Positions 46,448-57,500 of a stretch of DNA of 64,000 nt are shown here, one piece after another; the first letter of the stretch is position 1; each line of letters opens with the position of its first letter. The position numbers were made by a program, and so were the translations under genes. This DNA is from Strongylocentrotus droebachiensis (lineage: Eukaryota > Echinodermata > Echinoidea > Camarodonta > Strongylocentrotidae), in the NCBI GenBank assembly GCA_035222895.1, contig JAVYIG010000402.1:248001-312000 (forward strand). Reading direction: 5' to 3'. The notes under the pieces are model-generated. The model did no database searches and had not been told where the DNA came from. It saw only the letters and a program-made list of their open reading frames with translations.

Positions 46448-46924
46448 AGCCAGTAAGTAATGGTCTGATTTTCAGACCATTGTAACGAATTGTCGTACAT
46501 TTTATGCTGCGCAAAGATTTAATCAGTTTAATTTTGGCCATTACAAGCAGAAGTGGGATATTGATGTAGACACAAATGCTAATGTACCCTTTACAGCTCA
46601 TTTTATGTACATGTATGTTATTACCAAAGAAGAAAGCCAGTGAGTCACTCCATAGTGTCTGACAGTGAAGTCTAGCAAGTAAACAGGTTTCTTTGCATAA
46701 TTTGAATATTAGGACACTGCTAACGTTTAAACTTCACAGATAGGACATACATGACATATTCATAATTCCTGTAAAGTTCTACAGAATTTGATGTTGGCTG
46801 CAAAAGGGAAATAGTATCTTTAAGCATTGAATGAGGGCTCACTATTTGTATTTATTTTTGTAATATATTCATATTGGTATTTTATGAAATCCAATTGTTT
46901 TTTTCTTTTCTTTTTTTATTTCAG
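46448..46924. other. Non-coding stretch
   Basis: AT-rich, ending in an exceptionally long pyrimidine tract and TTTCAG at 46924. No repeat or gene recognised. Confidence 0.5.
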
Positions 46925-47230
46925 GTTATTGACTGTTTTTCAGAGTTGCAGAGAGTAAGTTGATCTGCTTAAGAAGGCTGAAGTCAAGTAGTTTTTAAAT
47001 TAAAGCTACGATGGAATGAAACAGATCTGCATAATTGGGAACATAATTAAACGTGGCATAGGAAAGCTATGGCTTAATAACATTTTCTATATAACATTTT
47101 TGACACTTCCGTAGGTATGTAACATAATTTTGTGGACAATTCTCAATACTCTTCCATTGGGTGTTGCCAAAATTTGAAGAGAATCCATGAATTATGTAAG
47201 GTGTCAATAAAGAAGAAAAAGTTTTTTTAT
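46925..47230 (+). other. Candidate 3'-terminal exon of the RGG-box gene
   Basis: A strong acceptor is followed by GTTATTGA. Joined in phase 1 to the RGG exon this gives ...GRGRE-G-Y-stop. AATAAA follows at 47206-47211. A competing acceptor at 49989 would give ...GRGRE-GSVDVEDF-stop, but has no close AATAAA. Both are consistent in phase; neither is proven. Confidence 0.4.
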
Positions 47231-48216
47231 TTAAACACCTAGTGCAAACGTATAGATGTTTTTTTGATTTTAGTCCAATGCAATACATATAGTACTTGGA
47301 TAAGTCAAAAATTGCTATGGTTAAAAGTCTACATGTAGCCCAACCTGTTTTGTCCTATTATTTTATGATCCTTCTAAATCAAAATTTGTCTAAGTGAAAG
47401 CTATTTTATGGGTCCCATAAGATTTGAGTTAGGCCATTAAAAAAAATATACATGTTTAGCGTCCCTGCCCGCTTCCTTTTGGGGGCCGCCTCCTATTTTT
47501 TATTTATTTTTTTTATTTTATTTTTTTACAATTTTGATGATGGCTAGGTGGCTTCCAAAGAATCAATGGAATCTTGATACATATTTGTACTGCCCTCATG
47601 TTATCTGAAAGAAAACTATCAGGATGGATAATTAATCTAGGTGACCTTCGGGGAAAAATCAATTCTAGCATGTTAATTTAGCATCAAAAGTGCATAAGGG
47701 AAGTAGTGTTTTGTCAAGTCCAGGGCCCTGTTGTATAAAACTATTGTATCTTTACAATTAATGGTATCTCTGCAAACTATGGTAATTACCATAGCAACAC
47801 TGCTTGATAGCTGATCAAAATCAAGAAATCAATGGTATTTCAGACTTTGTTCATGTATGGATATGGAAAGAACAATGGTCTGTTTAGTGAATTTAAAGGT
47901 CAGATGTTATTCATAGCAGTCATTGTATGATACTATGAAATGGCTCATTAACATGATAAGTTAGAGGAACCATTTTAAGAACCATATTATGATTTGGATG
48001 TTGTATGCATATTTATCTTTTGGCAGTGGCCTAATGTTGGACATAAATACTACATGGTTTGATAATGTTTTGTATATATTTTTTTCCTTTAACAGTTCAT
48101 ACTACTAGTAACAACGAGGTCATCACTGGGTGTTTGGACAAACCAGGGTTCTTTCAGTGTAAATATTGGAATGCATATTCTGTCTCTCATTTTTTAGGGT
48201 TGGCTCCACAATTTGG
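47231..48216. other. Non-coding stretch
   Basis: AT-rich sequence with a T-rich patch at 47493-47530. No gene, RNA or mobile element is recognised. Confidence 0.5.
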
Positions 48217-48218
48217 TA

Positions 48219-48523
48219 GGCACTTTTGACTGAGGCTATGTTGACAAGAAGCGGAGGTGATTTACATGAAAGGTCACCAACTATGAATATTCATTACAGG
48301 TCCTACATACCATGCGTTTCCTATTCGACTATGAATATTCGCCTCATCTCCTTTACGTTAGCAAACCAACCTCCTTGCCGCGCCCAGCTCCCGAAATAAA
48401 CTTATAAATATTCAAATGAAATGTAGTGCCTGATGGATCAAGAAGCCTACTAATTATGCCACTGATGGCTGACCTTTTGTAGTAAACACTTCCGCCTCCC
48501 GTCAAGTTCACCTCAAAAGTGCC
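48219..48523. mobile_element. TA-flanked MITE (Tc1/mariner-like)
   Basis: 305 bp. Ends GGCACTTTTGA and TCAAAAGTGCC are perfect inverted repeats, with TA directly outside each (48217-48218 and 48524-48525). Inner arms also pair (AAGCGGAGGTGATTTAC against GTAAACACTTCCGCCTCC, imperfectly). No coding capacity. Confidence 0.7.
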
Positions 48524-48525
48524 TA

Positions 48526-49019
48526 GCAGCCAATTTTCCCTATCGCATATAGCCGATATCAGCCGATATCAGCTCTTGATACCGATATCGGGGACAACAA
48601 TGTTGGCACATAAAGTTCCAGTTCCAGTCGATAGCTATAGCGAGCATACACTGATATTTCCTTGCTTTTTTTCGTGCGTGATTGTTCTGCTGAAATCATG
48701 TTTTGCATCGTTAGTGTAACATTGCGTGGCTTCACAGAAGAATCCCATTTGAATATTAACTGTATAAAAACACGATTATTCGCTAGATTAGGAACAAAAG
48801 GGAGTTTTTGCTAGGCTGACCACGTCTACTAATACATTGTCAACTACGTTCTGGCCAGACTCTGAAGTTCAGTTGCTAGTGCTCAATAGACACTTTCACG
48901 GTTAAGGCCGACATGTTATTTTACGAGTAAACATTGCGTCATCAATATTTTCAGACGCGCATGTATTGTTGCGTCACTGCCTGCGCCGCTCACGCACATC
49001 ATTTTGACATGCCAGGGGG
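48526..49019. other. Non-coding stretch
   Basis: Starts with a short repeated 'gccgatatcag' motif at about 48551-48572. No gene is recognised. Confidence 0.45.
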
Positions 49020-49454
49020 CGCCATTTTTTTGGCTCAAGTATGAACATGCAAGGGATAATGTGATTAGATTTTGGAGTCATAAGGTCAAAGTTCAAAAGC
49101 CACAGAAGTCGGTATATACCGGTACTTAAAAATGGTTCGTTCTCATGATACGTATGCATAAGGGAAGAACACTGATTAGGGTAAATTCTGGGGTTACGAG
49201 GTTGAAGGTCAAAGGTAATAGAGATCATTATTTACATGAAAATGTCAATTTTCGCGATAACTTAAGAACCGTATGATGGATCAGCATCATATTTGGCTCA
49301 TGTGTACATGTGGGAGGGATAACGGTCTGATTAAAGTTGGGGTCATAAGGTCAAAGCCCATAAAGTTTATTGAATAAATGAAAGTAGCTGCACATGTCTG
49401 CTCTGGTAATGGCGGAGGCATAAATTTTGACTGCGTGGTAAAGCATTCATCTAA
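49020..49454 (+). mobile_element. Decayed Helitron-like element 3
   Basis: The interior has the 'aaggtcaaag' repeats and the right end GGCGGAGGCATAAATTTTGA of elements 1 and 2. The 3' hairpin is eroded and the terminus reads CTAA instead of CTAG. The left boundary is approximate. Confidence 0.5.
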
Positions 49455-50254
49455 TTTCATAATTGCATGTCTTTGTACTGAGTTCTCATTGTAAAATAGA
49501 TGTATAAGTTTGTTATTAATGAAAGTATGTAATAATGCTTTGGTAGAGTTTAGGGCTGCACAATATTCCATATTTGGCTATTTTATATCAGTAGGTTTGA
49601 TATCAAAACATGATGATACATTATATTGTCCCCCATGAATAAATCAAATTTACATAACATTTTTTCTTCAACTTGGTAATGCATAGACAGGTGCACTGGC
49701 AAGAGAAAAGTGGTTGGGTAGACCTTTTTATGATATTTTACCTTGGAAACTGATGGATTGGATAAGGGATAATGATTGATGACAATATGAGGAAGTTTTA
49801 TCAGAAACATTGATATTTGGTATTTATTTGGTATCGTGAGAGGTGATAATCCCAATATTGTTTATTTATTGAAGTTTCAATTTTACGATATTGTGATATT
49901 ATCATGATATTGTGCAGCTCTACTAAAAGTTGATTGGTTATTGATTGTATTTTTGTTAAATAAAACTCTCTTGTTTTGTATTTTTGCAGGTTCTGTAGAC
50001 GTTGAAGACTTCTGAGAGGGCAGAGCGTTTGTTTTCTTTCTCTATTGTTCTGTTCAGTGCATCTAGCACAATTTGTGATAAAACACAAGTGTAACTAACA
50101 ATTCTTCTGTCCTTGTACTGTTTTGTGAAATTTTATGTTTGTAACTTTCTATCCCTTTGTTTTTTTAGTGTCTGGCAAAAAGCTGTAAGTACACAAAAAA
50201 CTTGTTTTGTGTAGAAATATTTGTCGAACGCACTAACCTGGGCCAGCAAATGCC
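49455..50254. other. Non-coding stretch with a possible alternative exon
   Basis: AT-rich. An acceptor TGTATTTTTGCAG ends at 49989 and is followed by eight codons and a TGA in phase 1 (GSVDVEDF), the second candidate 3' exon for the RGG gene. Nothing else is recognised. Confidence 0.4.
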
Positions 50255-50450
50255 TGGTCCTGCATGTCCTGCAAGTTCCGAAACGAAAGAAAAAAAGAAA
50301 AATACTGTCATTGAATTGAAAAAAAAAGAAAAATACTGTCATTGAATTGAAAAAAAAAAAAAAAAAAAAACTCGGCCAGCCACAGCCTGGTCCTGAAACG
50401 AAAGAAAAAAAGAAAAATACTGTCATTGAATTGAAAGAAAAAGAAGGAAG
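50255..50450. repeat. A-rich tandem repeat
   Basis: Three copies of AAGAAAAATACTGTCATTGA separated by A runs, and two copies of a GCCAGC/CCTGGTCCTG segment. No coding sense. Possibly part of the 5' region of the large transposase element. Confidence 0.6.
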
Positions 50451-50544
50451 AAGCATTTGAGTTTGATTGATTATAGAGAGGATTGATTACAAACTGTGGA
50501 GCTGAACTGATAAAACATTTTGAGGCAAATTATCAAGATATGAA

Positions 50545-51450
50545 CGAGAGATTGATTGATCGAGTGTAAAGTGTAAAGAAAGAAAATTGAATCGGGATAT
50601 ATAGAGTTTTAGAAATAAATGCGACATTGATTGATTGGAGAGAGAATAAGAAAGAAAATTAGTTGAAGATATACAGAGTTCCAGAATTACAAGTGAGTTA
50701 CATTGATTGCAAAGAGAGAAAAAAGAAAATTGAATCGGGATATATAGAGTTTTAGAAATATAAGCGAGCTTGATTGATTGGAGAGAGAATAAGAAAAAAA
50801 ATTAGTTGAAGATATACAGAGTTCCAAAATTATAAGTGAGTTACATTGATTGCAAAGAGAGTTGAAAGAAAATTAGGTGATATACAGAGTTCAGGAAATA
50901 TAAGTGAGGTACATTGATTGCAAAGAGAGAAGAAAGAAAATTGAATCGGGATATATAGAGTTTTAGAAATATAAGCGAGGTACATTGATTGCAAAGAGAG
51001 AAGAAAGAAAATTGAATCGGGATATATAGAGTTCCAGAATTATAAGTGGGCTACATTGATTGCAAAGAGAGAAGAAAGAAAATTGAATCGGGATATATAG
51101 AGTTTCAGAATTATAAGTGGGCTACATTGATTGCAAAGAGAGAAGAAAGAAAATTGAATCGGGGTATATAGTTTGATTGGAGAGACAATAAGAAAAAAAA
51201 TTAGGTGAGGATATACAGAGTTTCAGAATTATAAGTGAGCTAGATTGATTGCAAAGAGAGAAGAAAGAAAATTAAATCGGGATATATAGAGTTTTAGAAA
51301 TATATGAGCAAGCTTGATTGATCGGAGAGTTGATAAGAAATAAATTTGGGTCAGGATATATAAGTGAGCTTGCTTGCAGAGAGAGTAAGAAAGAAATTTT
51401 AATTGTTTTAATCATACAGAGAAGAAATAGTACACAGGAGTTCTGGAAAT
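50545..51450. repeat. 71-bp minisatellite upstream of the giant transposase
   Basis: About a dozen diverged copies of a purine-rich monomer of about 71 bp: 'tacattgattgcaaagagag', 'aagaaagaaaattgaatcgg', 'gatatatagagttttagaaa', 'tataagcgag'. It ends about 115 bp before the first ATG of the transposase frame, so it probably lies in that element's 5' subterminal or 5' untranslated region. Confidence 0.75.
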
Positions 51451-51565
51451 ATAAGTGAGCGTTATTGAGTACGCCAATTACAGGGTGCAGAGATTCCGAG
51501 TAAAGAGAGTAATTCCCAGATTTGGGTCTAAATACAGCTTGATTGACTTCATCAAAAATCACAAA

Positions 51566-54500
51566 ATGAAGGTCAGTGATAGAAATACTGAACGCCATGT
51601 TGAAGAGACTTTAGAGTGTTATATATGTGGAAAAGATCTTGATGGCAAGGAGAATGAAGTGAAATGTGAAAGTTGTCCTAACTCTTACCATGTGGCATGT
51701 ATGAATATCTCTTGTGAAGATAAATTTAGTGACATTACACTTGTATGGATTTGCCTTTGCGGAGATAACAATATTTCTGTACGTATGTTTGACCATCTAG
51801 GTATCCCTATTGATGTCAACCAATACGAATGCATCAGTCCAGAACATGAGATCATGGAAGAGCCTGACGGCACACCTGATGAATGCTTTACCTCAAGAGA
51901 GATTGAAAGAAGCCGTAGAGGCCGCTTTACAAAGATGAAAAGGTATGTGAACAAAGGACATAAGCGGTCGATATCCCCCAAAGAAACAAATACAAAAAAG
52001 AGGAGAAATGAAAGGTACGTTGATGACTGTAAGAATACGTCAACATGTGATCAGTCGGAAAATGTAGAAAATGCAGTTGGCAAGGAAAAGGAATCTGGTT
52101 CAAGATGGGACTCGATAAGATCACGAAAGGCAAAACGCTTGGAGAAAAGACAAGGAATGATTTCTGTAGATAACAAATACAGACATGAGGATGAGTGTTC
52201 ACATGAGAACAAAAGAGAAAAGGGAGTGACATACATAGGAAAAGCAATGAAGCATCTGTACCGCAAATCAAACAGGAAAATCAAAGTTCCAAGTACTGAA
52301 AACCAATCAAAAATGACACAAGATAATGAAAAATCAAAAACGAGTGTATCAAGCACAAAGAAACAAATAGAGGTGCCGGAGATCAGTGAAAATGATTTGA
52401 AGGTAACACGTACAGGTACGGTTTCTCATGAAGAGACAAACATGTGTGAAGATGGTAATGACGAACATTGTTTGAAGTCGAATGAGATGGCTATGTTGTA
52501 CAGTAAACAGAAATCTCCTAGTGAATGGTCTTCTTCAGATCTTGATGCTCTTGTAACATGTTCAATTGATATGCTTTCTGCTAGCCCTGATGACGTATCT
52601 GAGAGTATTTGTAAGAAAGGTGATGGCACATCTCTTGGCGAACCAAAGACAGGACCTATTACCAAGTACGCACATCCAGACTCACTGGTCAATACCCTTG
52701 AAGAATCACTCAAGAATTGTGATGGCTGTCTTATGAACTTTGGTAAGCAGACTTTTCTCATAATGTCACATGAAACAGGTTACTACATCTTTGATGCACA
52801 TTCCAGAAGTAGAAAAGGGTGTCAAAGTAAGCAAGGAAAAAGCATTCTCATGCATACTAAAACTTGGCTCGGAATATACACTTATTGCATACAATTGTTG
52901 AACTCTATGAAGCTCTCGTGTGAGGAGACATACAAGCTGACACAGGTGACAGTTGCACACAGGTCAAGTACTGATGCATTGAAACACACAATCCCAACAG
53001 ATACAATTTCACAGGATAAGGTAGATGAAAGTCTGATGGTAATCCAAACTGAAGATCGTTCCGTATCTAAACCTGAATCAAGCCAAGATAAAGTACATGT
53101 AACACTCAATTGGAAAGTGCAAGCAGAACCTACCAAACCCACTGATGAAATAGATGTTGATCTCAAATCATACAGGAAAGTGCAAGCAAAACCTACCAAA
53201 CCCACTGATGAAATAGATGTTGATCTCAAATCATACAGGAAAGTGCAAGCAAAACCTACCAAACCCACTGATGAAATAGATGTTGATCTCAAATCATACA
53301 GGAAAGTGCAAGCAAAACCTACCAAACCCACTGATGAAATAGCTGTTGATCTCAAATCCTACAGAGTTCATGCTGGTGGCAAAAACCAAAAAAAAGGTAA
53401 AGCAAGGAACAAGAAAGGTCAGTTCACCAAAGCAAAAAAAGTTCATGATGGAAATAACTCTTCTGATAAATCAGAGATTAGATTTGACAAAGATGAAGGA
53501 ATAGAATTAGCAGTAAATAATGAGAAGCTGGATACAAAGAAATCTATGAATGCAGGTGAAAATGATGAAAACTCAGACCAGCATATTTACAATATCAAAG
53601 ACGATAAAGGTTCAGATGGAGTTGTGCAGGCTGATTCAAAGAATAATCTGTTGAAACTGAATTTTGATGAAAATAGGAAAATTGAAATAGATAATGATAG
53701 TGGCAGTGATATTCATATACCAGTGAAACGTTCGTGTGCAAGAACTTGTATAGAATCTGATACAGACACAAGTCCTGGATATGATATATTCGATAGAAGT
53801 GTTTCACCAGAACGCAATATGCCTTTGAATGTTTGTGATAGACCAAAAGATATGCCCAGAAATGAACAAGTAGACAATGTCTGTGAATCAGTATTGAAAA
53901 ATGATGATATGATGACAATTGATTTGACATATGTTTCAGATGGTCTAGAGGAAGATGCAATGTTTGATAATGAATTAAAGAATAAAAGCTTTGATACAGG
54001 TAAACATGATTCAGACAATGATACTGATATGTCACTAAATGATCATGCTCATTCAAGAAATCCTTTAGAATCTTCTTCAGATTCAAATATCAAAGATGAA
54101 GACATTGAAAAGGCAATAGATGTTAATATGTACACATGTACTGATGAAACAGAAACAGAAGTTGAATTTGTAGCAGATCTTGGATTACGTGATAGACCAG
54201 ATAAAGATTTCAAATTTGTACCCCTCCAGAATAATGACAAACAGAACATTTGTTCAAAACTGAATATCAGATATATAGGCAAAGGCTGTGATTCAAGGTT
54301 AGATAGAAATAGCTGTATTGGAGTTCCTTTACAGAGTAAACAAATTACTGGTGATGGCAATTGTTTCTTTCGTGCAATTTCCTATGTAATTTCTGGAACT
54401 GAGGGTAATCATGCAATTCTAAGAAATGCCACTGTGAAACATTTATTGCAAACCAAGGACATGTTTAGTAATACATTGAGGCAAGAATATAGAACAGTCA

Positions 54501-57500
54501 GAGAATATGTTTTGAAACGTAGAATAAAGGAAGACGGAACGTGGGCTACAGACACTGAAATTAGCGCTTTAGCAAATTTAATCGATACTGATATTTATTC
54601 ATACAATGACCAAGTACCATGTTGGCAATTGTTCTCTGCAAAGAAACCTGGAAGAATAAATATTGTAACATCTGATAAGGGAATTTATATACTGTACACA
54701 GGAAATGTTCATTTTAATGTTGTTGAATCTGTAGATTTTGTCAATTTCAATTCATTAGAACAGACAAGAACAACTAAAGAAGATAGAACGTCAAAGAGAA
54801 CTTTGCCATGTCCATCAATTCAGGCTGATGTTAAAGTAAAGCATGTGTTCAAGAAGTGTAGATCCAAGTGTCAGATAGAGGAAGAAATTGATGAAGTAGT
54901 GGATAAGTCTCCTGAAACATTTCAAAACCATGTTGATCCAAAGGGAAAAAAACGTAGGCTCACGTTGGAAACTGGTACGATAAATCACGATGAGAGGAAA
55001 GGTACTGCAAATCTTTTTCACATGACATATGAACAGTGTGCAAGTAATCAGTCTGAATCAGTCGTTCACAACGAACGTAACACCAAGGATGAAACCCTTG
55101 AAAGTGATCACAAAGACAAATGCACGAGAGTCGACACACAAAGAACGCTTGTTGCCCAAGGGACATTCAATCAAGGTGATACAAGATTTGGTGACTTAAG
55201 TGGAAAGCAGTGTGTTACCAATTCACTATCTGCACTGCTGTATAGCAAGGTAAAAAATGCCAATGATTGGAAAAGTACAGATCTAGACAGGATTTTGAAT
55301 AACGGTAATGAATTATACTGTTACATACGGCAATCCACTTCACTCGACAACGAATACTTATTGATATCTGATCTATTTGAATATTTGGATGCGTACAATG
55401 AATTGTTTAACATAGTATGCCGTGAACCAGTCACTGGATTGTTAGATGGAGATGAATTGATATTGGCCCAGTCTCTTTCGATGACATTGAAGCAAGCACT
55501 CGAAAAAGAACTCTGTACTGATTCTGATGCATGTTTTGTGACATTTGCTAGAAGTACTTTCATTGTATTATCTGGTCAAGATGGTTTTTTTATATTTGAT
55601 TCACATTCCAGAAGCAGTCGAGGTTTCCTGATTTGTAACGGACACAGTGTTGTACTTAGTACTCCAAGTTGGCAAGGTGTGTACAAGCATTGTATGAGGT
55701 TAGCAAAAACAATGGGATGCCCCCTGCACACCGAATATGAAGTGACTAGTGTTTGTGCTAAAGCAACTTCCGGTAAGAATGAAACCTTGAAAGGCTATCC
55801 ACAGTTACAGGGTTTTGTTTGTAGTCCAATTCCTTCGTCAAATATGCACAGTGAAAGTCAGTCTGGAAGCTCTGGATGTTCCATACATTGTGAAAGCTTT
55901 GATGAAGTTCAAAGATTGGATGAGAGTGTTTCCCCACTAAAGATGATTGATAACCCAAATGTATTTCTCTTCCCTGAAAAAGCAAATGAAACAATCATTC
56001 ATGATGTACATTATAACGGTCAGCAATTAAAACTGAAGAGTGTGACAATTGACTTAACCAAATTAAAAGAATCACAGCTAAATGATAGTTGTCTTCTGAA
56101 CGGAAATGACTCTATAAATACAGAATATGAAAATGAACAAAAAGGAGATTCCAAAAATTGTACTAAATCCGGGAATAACTCTGATAGATTGAATTTAGTG
56201 AACAAAGTTCAGAATTCCAACTCTATCTTAAGCAAAAAACGAAAATGGAGTAACCTCGAAAGCGATGCAAAAGTTGATGTCGACCTCGGCAAGGAAATTC
56301 GAAAAACCAAATTGGTAAAAATGAATGAGAACGAAAACTTAAGAGTTGATGCAAGCGAATGTGTAGATAGTCATGATGAATTAATAATAATTGGAGAAGT
56401 TCATGTTAGAAATGTAGACCATGGAAAGAAAAAACGTAAAAACAAACAAAGTTCTAATCAAATTAGGAAGTGCAGGAGACAGCAAATGAGAGAAAAACGA
56501 GCCCTGGCCAAAGATGAAATCATTAAGAAAAAGGAAAAGTGTATTCACAATGCGCAAATGAAAAAAAAAAAAATGAAAAATAAATATCAAAATGATTTAA
56601 CCTACAAAATAGAAAAAATAAATGAAGTAAAACAAAGGCAAAAAGAAATGTATGAAGAGTATTCAAATTTCAGGAACATACAGCTAAATATTATGAAAAC
56701 CAAATATCATTTTGATTCACGTTATAAAAAGAAAATTTTGTATGGAAATAAACAAAAATATTTGAGAAATGAAGGATTCAAAGAAAATGTTAAAACTGCT
56801 ATGAGGATTAAAATGAAAAATAATTATTGGAACGATGAACTATTTAAACAAATGCACAAGAGTAGAATAAGAAGTAAATACCAGCATGATGAACTATTTA
56901 AACGAATGCACAAGAGTAGAATAAGAAGTAAATACCAGCATGATGAACTATTTAAACGAATGCACAAGAGTAGAATAAGAAGTAAATACCAGCATGATGA
57001 ACTATTTAAACGAATGCACAAGAGTAGAATAAGAAGTAAATACCAGCATGATGAACTATTTAAACGAATGCACAAGAGTAGAATAAGAAGTAAATACCAG
57101 CATGATGAACTATTTAAACGAATGCACAAAAGCAAATTAAGAAGTAAATATTTGAACAGTGAACATTTTAAGAAAAAACAACAAGATATCATGAAAAAAC
57201 GAATGAAGGAATTATATCGCAACGATGAACATTTTAAGAAAAAACAACAAGATATCATGAAAAAACGAATAAAGGAATTATATCGCAACGATGAACATTT
57301 TAAAGAAAAACAACAAGATATCATGAAAAAACAAATGAAGAAATTATATCGCAACGATGAACATTTTAAAGAAAAACAACAAGATATCATGAAAAAACAA
57401 ATGAAGAAATTATATCGCAACGATGAACATTTTAAAGAAAAACAACAAGATATCATGAAAAAACAAATGAAGAAATTATATCGCAACGATCAACAATTTA

